NCBI GenBank assembly: GCA_022925895.1 | Contig: JAKSYS010000189.1 | Span: 28,285 to 92,284 of the forward strand | Origin: Fragilaria crotonensis | Taxonomy: Eukaryota; Bacillariophyta; Fragilariophyceae; Fragilariales; Fragilariaceae | Direction of reading: 5' to 3' | DNA length: 64,000 nt | In this document: positions 22,706-33,899 of the stretch, piece after piece | Layout: each line of letters starts with the position of its first letter | Position numbering within the stretch: the stretch's first letter is position 1 | The notes under the pieces: generated by a model | Database searches by the model: none | What the model saw: the letters and a program-made list of their open reading frames with translations, nothing else | What the model was told of the DNA's origin: nothing | Position numbers and translations under genes: made by a program

Positions 22706-23071
22706 CAAGAATCAGCCTGTACCTGTTAATTACATGAGTAACCAGAGTTTTGTATCATCGAGTCATGGATTGAGTTAGTAGTGATACCGTATGGCTATCT
22801 TTTGACGTTGAAGAATGGAATAGCAGCTCATGGTAGCAAGATAAGTTGCAGAATTAGGCAATGACGCGTGGACTACATGGCCGCGTTTCGGACTACTACG
22901 AGAGCTGCTACATCAAATTGTGCGCTGCAATTCAACGAGAAGTGGAGCACGGGTTGTCGATTGTAAACAATTACATGTTTAAAACGTGAAATACCCTGAG
23001 TTCTAACCAATCGCACTCCCTAACTGACAATTGACACCACGGTGAATCCTGAAGCTTCAATTGTTGGTCCC
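22706..23071. other. spacer between converging genes
   Basis: No gene or repeat seen. Confidence 0.4.
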
Positions 23072-24316
23072 TCACTGACAGTTATTCTCGTGTGGTGTCT
23101 TGTAGTTCCTTTGATGAATCCAAGCATTTGCAGCATACTTGTGACCTTTAAGAACGGGAAGAGCCTCGTGTTCGGTACGCCGATCAATTTTGTGGGGATC
23201 CTCGTTGAGCACGGATGGCCAGATCAATGCCCTGCCCACTTTTGGTTCCACTTGAATGTTGTTATGGAGGGGGAAGAGGGTGCCACCACCTTCCTCGACA
23301 GCATTCAGGTATAAGAAAACGGTCAGAATCCGAACGCCGGGTTGTCTGTCCAAGTGAAGTTCAATCAGATCATGATGCGCCTTATAAAATTGTCCAACGT
23401 CATAGCTCAGAAGCTGAAAGTATTCTTGATTGACAGATGGAATGGAAGTAAGATTAGAAATTCGGCTCATAAGTTGTTGGGCTGTTTCATCATTTACACA
23501 TGCTCCATCGCACCAGGTCTGGTGCGATGTGCGCGTGTCAGAGATGATGTCGATGACAGTGCCGTCTTCATTGATGCCACCAAATCCGGGGCTGTTTTTG
23601 TAGCCTTGCGTTTTGCCGAGCTCGATCATTCGATTGGCTTCTTCCGGCGAGAAGAAGTTATCGATTGTGACTATCCAAGGTCCATCTGGCGGTTGTGACA
23701 GAATAGTTACGTCGTACTCCTCGTTTGTGTTTGTCGTGACGTTGATGAAAAACTTATCCAAGTCTCCTGGTCCCCATGCGTTGTTCGGCTCCTTGTCAAG
23801 AGGGCATCGAAGTAGGATGTCCAGATGCTCACATGTGTTGCAAGCAGCAGCACAATGCAAACGCATATAGCTTGGATTTGCGTCGCACTCTCCTTGACTT
23901 GCCCAATCTGCACACCTGGGGTCGGTGAGAGATGTCTCACACCGCTTCCAAACAATTTTGACAGTTTCATTCTTTTGAAACATTTCGATGTACGCCTTGG
24001 TCTCTTGCAGTTTTCGAACAAATCTATCTAAATCAGCATCATTAAGTGCATCGACCACTTGACGTTTACTGCCAAAACAAACACCGCAAGCTTTAGAGCA
24101 GCGTTGGAGCATAAATGGCGCATTGGCATCACACTCCCCACTTGCTGCCCAAGTCTGGCATTCTACATGGTCATCTCGACAGGCATCGTTATCCACGCCC
24201 AACTCTTCACTTTCTGTGCAACTGCCATCCGCTGTACATTCTTGAGTCTCGGTTTCACAATTGCTTATTGTGAGGAGGAAACACAACAAACAAACAATAA
24301 GGACGACGCGATGCAT
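23072..24316 (-). CDS. ShK-domain prolyl 4-hydroxylase, copy C, intronless
   Basis: The ATG at 24316 is preferred because it begins a good signal peptide (MHRVVLIVCLLCFLLTISNC); the frame is open 40 codons further up. 414 residues: two ShK domains (CRDDHVECQTWAASGEC.. and CADWASQGEC..), then a prolyl 4-hydroxylase domain. Ligands are His and Asp of HHDLIE, the His of EHEALPV and the Lys of GHKYAANAWIHQR. The RTSHQTWCDGAC segment corresponds to RTSSNAWC of copies A and B. It differs from them by lacking the first ShK module and both introns. Role as for copy B: proline hydroxylation of secretory proteins. Confidence 0.92.
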   Translation of the reverse strand: MHRVVLIVCLLCFLLTISNCETETQECTADGSCTESEELGVDNDACRDDHVECQTWAASGECDANAPFMLQRCSKACGVCFGSKRQVVDALNDADLDRFVRKLQETKAYIEMFQKNETVKIVWKRCETSLTDPRCADWASQGECDANPSYMRLHCAAACNTCEHLDILLRCPLDKEPNNAWGPGDLDKFFINVTTNTNEEYDVTILSQPPDGPWIVTIDNFFSPEEANRMIELGKTQGYKNSPGFGGINEDGTVIDIISDTRTSHQTWCDGACVNDETAQQLMSRISNLTSIPSVNQEYFQLLSYDVGQFYKAHHDLIELHLDRQPGVRILTVFLYLNAVEEGGGTLFPLHNNIQVEPKVGRALIWPSVLNEDPHKIDRRTEHEALPVLKGHKYAANAWIHQRNYKTPHENNCQ

Positions 24317-24674
24317 TGCTTCGGGCTGGCCAATGTATAGCGTTGAACTTGCTTGCGCAGAGTGGGACCCAGAATTGAAATGTGGTCCGACAGTTGAACA
24401 AAATGACTTCAACGCCACTGCAGACTGCAGTATCAAAAGCTATTTTTTTCTCGAGGTTCGCATTTTCGTATCCAAGGGTTGGTCGTCTGAAGTCTGAGCA
24501 CTGAGCAGTCCTACGCCAGTACAGTACCAGGAAATCCAACTGACACACAGACAAATTGTTCAGAACGTAAATACTCTATGCATATGTACAGTTGGAGAGT
24601 CCCCTACCGGTAGACCTACTCTGAGAATTACCCGGAGGATTGTCTGTATCGTTTACTGGGGTCTCTAGTGACTG

Positions 24675-24752
24675 GGTACTGGTACTGGTACTGGTACTGG
24701 TACTGGTACTGGTACTGGTACTGGTACTGGTACTGGTACTGGTACTGGTACT
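24675..24752. repeat. hexanucleotide array (GGTACT)13
   Basis: Thirteen perfect GGTACT units in a row. The same word is common in spacers throughout the window. It ends shortly before the MITE at 24789. Confidence 0.95.
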
Positions 24753-24788
24753 CTGGAATCAGGAATCGGGAGCTACAGTACCAGGTAA

Positions 24789-25533
24789 GAGCATGCGCAC
24801 CGGTAGCGCTATTTTGTAGCGTCTTTAGAAACTTAAGGTGTCTTTAGAAACCTATTTTGGATATTTCGGAAATGTCCTGTGTGGGTCCTATCCCACACCC
24901 GTAACGCTATTTTTTCGTCAGATTCAAAAACTGGCGAGGACCCGTACCCAAAATTACGAAGGTCTGACCCGCGCCCCGCGCCTAATTACGAAGTATGATC
25001 CATACTTCACTCCGTCTCTCGACGCATCTTGCATCTTGTCTCGAACTTTTATCATGCGTACTGTACCAGGTACCACTACAGGAGCAGAAGACAATGGGGT
25101 ACCTGGTTTGCGTGCAAAATGTATGCCAAACTTCAGGGCTGAAGACATTGTCGTCGAATATACAGGAGGAAAAGAACATCCATGTTGATTGGTGTCATAT
25201 TTCGTTTTTTGTTTCCTTCCCAAGATATCACATACGGCGCACGATCGCACGATCGATGGAAGCAAGTCAATCGAAGTGATCAAATAGAGGAAATGCTGCA
25301 ATCGAACTGATCGAATAGGACATATTTCGACACGCTACAATCTGACATTTGGTGGTGACCAAACGCTATTCCAACATCTACATGTAGACGTTGGAATAGC
25401 GTTTGGTCAGAAAATTGCGTCGCAAAAGTTACAATGTAGCGTATCGGGCCCAACCGGCCGGTGGTTATAATTTTACAATTTTTCGGTCAGATCTGACCGA
25501 AATCAGAAAATAGCGTTACCGGTGCGCATGCTC
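24789..25533. mobile_element. PIF/Harbinger-like MITE, 745 bp
   Basis: The ends are inverted repeats starting GAGCATGCGCACCGGTA; 27 bases match with one mismatch (24789-24815 against 25507-25533). TAA flanks it on both sides (24786-24788 and 25534-25536), the 3-bp target duplication typical of PIF/Harbinger. There is no credible coding sequence. Words related to AACGCTATT from the terminal repeat recur inside (near 24902, 25362 and 25394), and a 52-bp palindrome sits at 25357. Confidence 0.85.
25357..25408. repeat. 52-bp near-perfect palindrome inside the MITE
   Basis: Arms beginning GACCAAACGCTATTCCAACA pair with their reverse complement around a central TACATGTA, with one mismatched pair. 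The arms carry the AACGCTATT word of the terminal repeats. Confidence 0.92.
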
Positions 25534-25536
25534 TAA

Positions 25537-26437
25537 GAATGCTGATTGATGTATACTACTGTGACGGTTTGTTTGGGTTTGCATCCTTTTTCTTCCATGG
25601 CTTAACCATTTATTGGTATGCCCCAGTACTAACCCTTCATAGTAGCATTCTTGGCTTGAGACTCTGCTACGCCTCAGGCCTATGCTGGGACTTGATAGCC
25701 ACCATTTCTTGTTTGACCTTTCTAGATTCAGCAGGTGAGGGAGCAGTAAGCATTTGGAACAGCATCTAGCTTGCAAGCAAGGATGATATACTCCTTGATT
25801 CCTCGTTGCGTGTGTAATCTGAGGAGTTCAATCTGCTTTCATTAGAAGTGTCAAGATGGTTGTATTGCTCTTGCTTGACCATCATGGTCAGCAAGTCTAA
25901 TTCTGACTACTAGACAGCAGTAATGTGCTTCTCCATGCAATCAAATTTTTGATGGGGTCAATGAAGGCAACAAGTAAAAGGGTTAATTAACTCCGTGGGC
26001 CCTGGACCAGGACAGTATCATAAATCAGGGATGCTGCACACAAAAGAATTGTTATCTTTTGATGGTTTTGCATTCATGTTGATGACAGCCTACATTTTAA
26101 GATGTCATCTGCTGGGCTTCAGATCCTTTGTTGTTGGAGTGCAGCATGATCATAATTGTGTTATCTATCCATCCTAGTGATGTGATTACCAACTTCTGAG
26201 AAGTCGTGATTCAACTCGGTTCTGGAGGCTGATGTTACAAGGAGGAGGACCGACTGCTGTGTGACACAACCAAGGATGGGCCAGCAAGATTTCTACCACA
26301 TCAGCAGTCTGTTGTTGTTGAGCATACTAGGCATTCATACACTTGGTAGGGATCTGGTTGCACTTCATCCAATGAAATTGATACTTGGCCAGCTCTTGGA
26401 TCATCAGCAACTCAAGCTGCTCTGCCTGATTGCTGCA
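25537..26437. other. degenerate sequence, probably old repeat
   Basis: No intact gene. The base composition differs from the gene-bearing parts and resembles that of the neighbouring Helitron. Minus-strand open fragments resemble broken coding sequence, but I cannot assign a family. Confidence 0.35.
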
Positions 26438-26945
<508 letters not shown>

Positions 26946-28230
26946 TCAGATTCAACTATGTCAAGTGACAATGGGAGTAGGGGACGACAACCAGTCAGGC
27001 ATGCTTTGGCGCTCAAATGGCACCTGCAACTGACTCGCTATTGTGTGATGTCATAGTAGTGAGAGGGCCAACAAACCTCATCCCCTTCTCCTCCTTGATA
27101 TAGATGATTCCTGCAGCAATGTTGTCATCCTTACTCACGTCAATAGCAGGCATCCGGAACTTCTGTTGAGGATCAAGAAATGTACCAGCAAAGTAAGTGG
27201 ATTGGGAGGAGCTGCTGGCTCCAAAGGGCAAGTATGAGACCAACAGCGGCCATTGTTGATGGATGAGAAGTCATTCCCAATGTTGGCAAAAATTGATCAC
27301 TCTGGTCCATGTAATGGGTATAATTCCAGTCCTTCTTGCTTGTCCACTTCATATTCTGCCAATCTTGCTCATCATACTACTACTATGTTGGTTTCTTCTT
27401 CATAATGTGCTGGGTACCTATATCATCATAGCAAAATGGAACAGTCCTTGATGAAGCAATGGTAGTAAGCAGCCTTTGTGCTCTGCGCCACTCTACTATT
27501 CACACCCAAATGCAACACAGAAGTGGCACGGATGAAGGCATTGGCAGTACCCGTGCTGTGCAACTGATGTAAGGCAACAACACTCACCACTCCAGCCAAA
27601 TTTGATGGCATTCTCCTTGAAATATGAGCTGGAGCAAGCAACACCACCTCCTCCAGCAGGCATGGAACCTTACAAAAGCAATTACCGGTAGTTGCATTGC
27701 AGTATTCTTGATATTGTTACACTTTTTCGACTACATAATGCGATGAGATCGATGCAGTATGCAATATGCGTATTTCTCGGAGTACGGTTTACGCGTACAG
27801 TGCATATGCTACTAGTATGTTCAAGCTGTAGGCGAACCAACGAAACTTCAAAACGGCACAACTTTGATATCCCCAAAAGGCGTTCGGGCCAAAAATAACG
27901 GCGCGCACCTTGAATAAACACCCCAGGACATCGTGCGTATGCTCGAGATGCTCCCAGAACCCAGGGAGCTGCGGGAAAGTAGCGTAAGATACGATTTTTT
28001 GCAATACCAGGTACCGTAATACTGTATTGACGCGGAAGCACTCCATTGAAGGTAACACGAAGTCCCCTCCATCGTAAGTGATACAATGATTTCGTACCAT
28101 TGTACTGGGTACCACGGGCCACGGGTAGTGCTGCTGGTGCTGTATCTTTATGGCAAAACTTGCATAAAGCTTGTACAGAACGTAGACCGACATGTGATAT
28201 GTATGCAGCAAGAACTCCGAGTTGCAATGT
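26946..28230. other. repeat-derived sequence without an intact gene
   Basis: Minus-strand fragments between 27013 and 27660 look protein-like (for example KDWNYTHYMDQSDQF, faintly like the C-terminal part of piggyBac-type transposases) but are cut by stops. Assignment is not secure. From about 27690 the sequence changes to GTAC-rich spacer. Confidence 0.3.
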
Positions 28231-28424
28231 CTACATATGACATATACATTTTGTTTACTACTAATGTAGAAAGAAGTGTGCGTTCAGTCAAATGCAAATC
28301 TACATATGACATATACATTTTGATTACTACTAATGTAGAAGGAAGTCAAATGCCAATCTACATATGACATATACATTTTGATTACTACTAATGTAGATAG
28401 AAGTGTGCGTTCAGTCAAATGCGC
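28231..28424. repeat. three direct repeats of a 39-bp core
   Basis: A core beginning CTACATATGACATATACATT and ending CTAATGTAG starts at 28231, 28300 and 28358. The copies are separated by GTGCGTTCAGTCAAATGC-type linkers, missing part of the linker between copies two and three. Each core begins with CTACAT and ends with ATGTAG, so each could form its own stem. Confidence 0.85.
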
Positions 28425-30660
28425 AGCTGCGGTCATTTGAAACTTCGTTCGGCCACTCTCATACAAATGCTCATAGTGCCTATGTATTTTCTTGCACCAC
28501 ATGTTACTAAAAACCGTCAACTACCTGTAAAATAGTGACTTCTTGTTGAGTCACGTCACAAACGACACTGTCGTCGTTCACTAAGTTCACTAAGTTCACT
28601 GCGTCGTTCACTAAGTTCACTAATTTTTTTGTTGTACTAGGAGCGTCGTAGAGGCATGCGCGTTTTTTCGTGCATTGGACTCAAAACGAGTTTTTGAGGA
28701 GCATGTGTCGCTCGTTCACTAACGTTTGTGTCGAGTTAGTGACGACGTTCAATGACGTTAGTGTCGCCCGTCAATGATTTTACGAAACTTTCAGAGCCCA
28801 TAACATGGCGAATAAAGGTCGTACATTCAAATACCGGAATGATTTGGAAAGCCCTTGATCTCTTCTATCTGAATCCGTTTTACTTTTATATTTTTGAGTT
28901 ATATTTGTTAAGTTATAAGCACGCACACTTGTCTCGTTTCACCCAAAATGCGATTTTCAATCGACGAACGTTCATCGATAAAGCAAGATACCGACAATCG
29001 GAGCACGGATTTGGAAAGCTCGTATTCACAGCTTTTCAAATCAGTCTTACTTTTTGATGTGGCACCTTTATTGCTCAAGTTATGGGCACTTAAAGTTCGA
29101 CTTTTGGGAAGTTTCGGTGTTTTTTCGACCGTCTTGCCAGGTTCATTGACGACACTGAACGACGTTCAGAGACGACACTGAACATTTAGTGTTCGTGACT
29201 GAGCCGATTAACTTTCGCACACTATCACGATCCTTACATAGTCGTTTCATGGATGTCAAAAACTGTTTCTTACTCGATAAATAATTATTTAGCTCGGAGT
29301 TCTGTTGTACTCCGAGTACATCGACATTCGTACGGATATCACGTACTCTGGGCTCTCGAGTATTGTATGTATGCTTGTACGTCATACCTGGTACAGCACT
29401 CCAATTCCAGCCAACAGCCAGACACATCACGCGGCGCACCTGGAACTCTCTAGTGTACTACTGTAGCAAATAGGGAGCCAACGAGTAGGATGGCCAATGG
29501 CGCAGCTCATTGTACAATTAGAATACTAAAAAACACTAATAAAAGTTGTAGTCAATCGAACAATATGCATATACAAAAATAATGGTTTCGGGAGTATTTT
29601 TCCTTCATTCCTGCTTTTCATATATATTAAAAACTAAATAAAAGCAGGAAGTCAACAAGCCGTCGTCGAGCCGTGATCGTTGTTCCCGTCGAGTTTTGTT
29701 CCATTCGACATACTGTACTGTATATTGTTTTCTATACAATACTGCAACTGGTAGCTTGTAGCTTGGTATCTCCCGTGTGATTGCCTTCTATCTTTGCGAT
29801 AGAGCAGGAGCCAGTACGAGTACTGTAGCAGTCTGTGAACTTCAACGAAGTGATGCGGCTTCCGTACAGTACAGTAGAGCGCACGTGGTCGATTTGCCCC
29901 GTACTTTCCCGCATCTCCCAGAACATCGTTGAAAAATGTGTTCTGGTACAAGTACAAGTACCAGGAACAGCAACGTAGCTTGCTCACTCACTTGTTCAGC
30001 ATGTGTTCCGGCAAAATCAGATTTTCTCGTACATAGCTTGAACATACACAATAAGTACAAGTACGCCACCCAGAGGTGCGTCGCCGAACAATGGCTCCTG
30101 CAGCATTCTACGACACTTAATTTCGGTTTGACTGCTGGATGTACATATCCTACTATATTATAAATTAATTGTGTGCGTGTGTGCGTGCGTGCGTCCGTCT
30201 GTTACGGAGTATGACCACTCTGGGGTACTGGATCAAATGAATACTGTCTGAATTTTTTCACTACGGAGCTTCGCCAGGGTTGAGTACTGAAAGTAACAGT
30301 AACCAAGAAGCTTCGCCAGTATTGGTGCTTGGCCCCCCCATGAACGCAAATTTTTTGATTACAAAAGCCATCCCTTACTCAAATAACGTTTTATTAACGG
30401 TGGGTGTTTTGGTTTTTAAAAATAACGCTTAATTAACGGCGGGTTGCGTCGTGAAGTTGTATTATTGGTGGTCATTGCACAGTACTGTACGCTGGCTGTA
30501 CTGTAGTCCCTGTTACGACTCTACATTGTACTCCAGTACCTCATACACTCACTCACTATAAGATGTACTCCGAGTACTGTACAGTATGGTACTGTACGCT
30601 GTACTGTAGACTCCAGTACCTCATACACCTACAGTAATTGTACCGCTCACATAATTCCTT
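28425..30660. other. repeat-rich spacer
   Basis: No gene supported. TTCACTAAG units (28578-28622) and GACGACACTGAACG-type units (29149-29180) may be the decayed ends of another element, but I find no matching target duplication. GTAC-rich palindromic words at 29830-30010 and 30480-30640. A GTGTGCGTGCGTGCGT run lies near 30170-30195. Confidence 0.4.
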
Positions 30661-30783
30661 GCTTCCAATTCTTTCCAATCAGCATATAACCATTATGTCA
30701 CACCCAAGTAAACATTCACTATCAACAAAGCCAGCTGCCATTGCAGCAAGGAAAAGCGTGCCAAACTTCGCAACCTGTCCCAA

Positions 30784-31457
30784 GAAGAAGGTGGTGACCC
30801 TGTAGCTGCCACACAGATGGCCGCCATCACCACCAGGAACCGTGAGCAGAAGAGACAAACACGTCTGGAGCACCTCCAGAGATCTCAAGAAGGTGACCCT
30901 GTTGCTGTCACACAGATGGCCACCATCACCACCAGGAACCGTGAGCAGAAGAGACAAACACGTCTGGAGCGCCTCCAGAGATCTCAAGAAGGTGACCCTG
31001 TTGCTGTCACACAGATGGCTGCCATCACCACTCAGCACCAAGAGAACATGAGACAAACACGTCTGGAGCGCCTCCAGAGATCTCAAGAAGGTGACCCTGT
31101 TGCTGCCACACAGATGGCTGCCATCACCACTCAGCACCAAGAGCAGATGAGACAAACACGTCTGGAGCGCCTCCAGAGATCTCAAGAAGGTGACCCTGTT
31201 GCTGCCACACAGATGGCTGCCATCACCACTCAGCACCAAGAGCACATGAGACAAACACGTCTGGAGCGCCTCCAGAGATCTCAAGAAGGTGACCCTGTAG
31301 CTGCCACACAGATGGCTGCCATCACCACTAGCACCAAGAGCAGATGAGACAAACACGCCTGGAGCGCCTCCAGAGATCTCAAGAAGGTGACCCTGTTGCT
31401 GCCACACAGATGGCTGCCATCACCACTCAGCACCAAGAGCACATGAGACAAACACGC
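30784..31457 (+). repeat. about seven 99-bp coding tandem repeats in the Helitron N-terminus
   Basis: Each unit encodes 33 residues around RQTRLERLQRSQEGDPVA and TQMAAITT. The first units carry TRNREQK where later ones carry TQHQE. One base missing near 31329 (ACTAGC against ACTCAGC in the other units) shifts the frame in the sixth unit. Confidence 0.92.
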
Positions 31458-31487
31458 CAAAGTTGCCAACGCACCAATGGCGCAGCC

Positions 31488-33830
31488 TATTCATCTGCTC
31501 CTGCTCCAGCACGTCATGTCCTTGGCCCATGCACAGTTGAATGTCAGGGCTGCTCTGCACTGCATTTTCCAAATGAATCAAGGTCTGAAAGGGGCTACTT
31601 TTCATCTTGCTGTGCCAAGGGCAAGGTATCTCTCCTCCTCTCGATCCCACACCAAATGTGTTGATGGATCTTTTTCATGCACATGAATTGTTCATGCCAC
31701 ACATCCGTGCCTACAACTCTGCCTTGAGTTTTGCCTCAATAGGCGCTAATGTGGATGATGCTTTGATTGATAGGAGTTGTGGAATTTATACTTTTCGCAT
31801 TCATGGCTCAATGTACCACCGGTTAGGATCATTGCTCCCAGAACCTGGACAGCATCCTGCTTTTGCACAACTCTATTTCTATGACACTAACCATGAGGTG
31901 GACAATCGTTTACATCATTTGAATACCTTGGACAGGAATACTTTGGTTTTATTGCAGCAAATGATTCAGAATCAAAACCGGCTGTATGGATTATTCAAGC
32001 AAGCTCTTGATGAGGAAACCTTGGCCAGTAATACTGATGGTAATCATGATGTTGAATTGCCTGGCCACAATGTTGCAATGCATATCCTGGATCAACCTGA
32101 ATTGGACAACAGACGGTACAATGCACCAAGTTCCAGTGAGGTAGCTGTGATTCTTCCTGACGAAGGTTCAGGTAACCGTGATATTCGAGTATTGCCGTGC
32201 TGGAGCAATTCAGTCAATCTCAGAGCTCCATCCCGACTATTCTCCACTGGCATATGTACTTTTTTCCAACAGGCTCCCAAGAGGCTGGCATCCTGGCATG
32301 ATGCAAACTGGTCCAAATGCTACGACTCCACATTTGACAAGATTAACTTGCCTCATGCATGCTGCATTTCGGCTTTTTGCGACCTGCTGCTCAGTTCTCC
32401 AATCACCTTCACTTTGCAGGAAGCTGTTTCACCAATACATTGTGGACTGCTATGCCCAAGTGGAACAAGGCCGTCTTAATTTCATCCGTCTTAATCAACC
32501 AAGATTGCGTGCTGAACTTTATCAAGGCATTGCAGATGCTGTTGCTGGTGAGGATGTGACAAACACTCGACAGCTGGGGCGACGAATCATTCTGCCTTCA
32601 TCTCACATTGAAGTGCAAGAAACATGCACCAGCTTTGCCAGGATGCATTGGCAATTGTGCGCCGAATGGGCAAGCCAGACCTCTTTATTACAATGACAAC
32701 CAATCCGCAGTGGCCAGAAGTTGTTGAAAACCTTCTTCCTGGCCAAACTGTAAATGACAGACCAGATTTGGTGGCACGAGTGTTCCATCTCAAATTTACA
32801 GAGATGATGTTTGACCTCCAGAAGCGGCAAGTGCTTGGAAGGGTTGTGGCTGCTATCTACACCATCGAATTTCAGAAGCGAGGATTGCCACATGCACATG
32901 TACTGGTCATTTGGCAGAGAATGACAAACCGCGCACAGAATCTGACATTGACCATATTGTTTCAGCTGAGATCCCAGATGCATTGATAGATCCTGAACTT
33001 TTGCAACTGTGAAGAGGTGTATGTTGCATGGGCCCTGTGGCACCAAAGTTTCCCCAATCGATGGAAAATTTGGATGGAAAATTTGAAGTGTTGTAATAGT
33101 TCTACAAAGCCAGCAGGTGAATGCAAGGACAAGTATCCCGGCCCTTTCAAGATGAGACAACACTCAATGATGATGGATTCCCTCAATATCATCGACGTGA
33201 TGATGGAAGGACTGTAACTGTTCGAGGAGCTGAGTTGGACAACCGCTGGGTTGTGCCATATAATGCCATCTTACCAAGAAGTATGATTGTCATATCAATG
33301 TTGAGGTGTGCAATTCAGTGCAGGCCGTCAAGTACCTCTACAAGTATGTATACAAGGGACACGACCGTGCTGCAGTCCAGATGGGGGAAGATGTTGATGA
33401 GATCAAGCTCTATCTTGATGGACGTTATGTCTCTGCATCAGAGGCATGCTGGCGCCTCTTCAGCCTTCGTCTACATTCAGAGAAGCCCAATGTGATGCGC
33501 CTAATGTTCCATCTTCCCAATCAGCAATCAGTGGTTTTTGAGGAAAATGAAAATGTTGCTCAAGTGCTTGCAAGAGGACCACCCTGTACACAATTGACTG
33601 CCTGGTTGGACCTCAATCGGCATGATCAGTATGCTCGCCAGTTCCTTTATCATGACATCCCACAACACTACACATGGAAAAGTGCTGGTGTCGAAGTGCT
33701 GGGTACGACGCTCCAATCACCGGCAGACATTCCCACTGTGTCTCGCCTCTACAGTGCTTCCCTTCTTCTGGTGAGAGATACTTCCTGCGAAGGATGTTGA
33801 CTGTAGTGAAAGGTGCAACAAGCTTTGAAG
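31488..33830 (+). pseudogene. Helitron Rep (HUH) part, broken frames
   Basis: A Cys-rich block (CTVECQGCSALHF.. CCAKGKV) near 31530-31625 is followed by the helitron helicase-like N-terminal domain (IYTFRIHGSMYHRLGSLLPE at about 31783). Further on come GRRIILPSSH, PDLFITMTTNPQWPE and the HUH motif GLPHAHVLVIW at about 32884. The tyrosine region VKYLYKYVYKGHDRA is at about 33328. Frame changes occur near 31630, 32230, 32650, 32980, 33150 and 33770. HUH His residues and Tyr residues are preserved. The Rep domain would nick DNA for rolling-circle transposition. Confidence 0.85.
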
Positions 33831-33899
33831 CTCTACGAACCGTTGATGATGTACTTTGTCCAACATTTCAAGATGCCTGTCGTACATTGGGTCTTCTAG

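Noticed and set aside
28551-29210. Possible element with AGTCACG-type ends and TTCACTAAG or ACACTGAACG units
   Set aside because: The ends match only loosely and no target duplication is visible.
30679-31407. 242-codon minus-strand frame with SLLLTVPGGDG-like repeats
   Set aside because: Antisense shadow of the 99-bp Helitron repeats.
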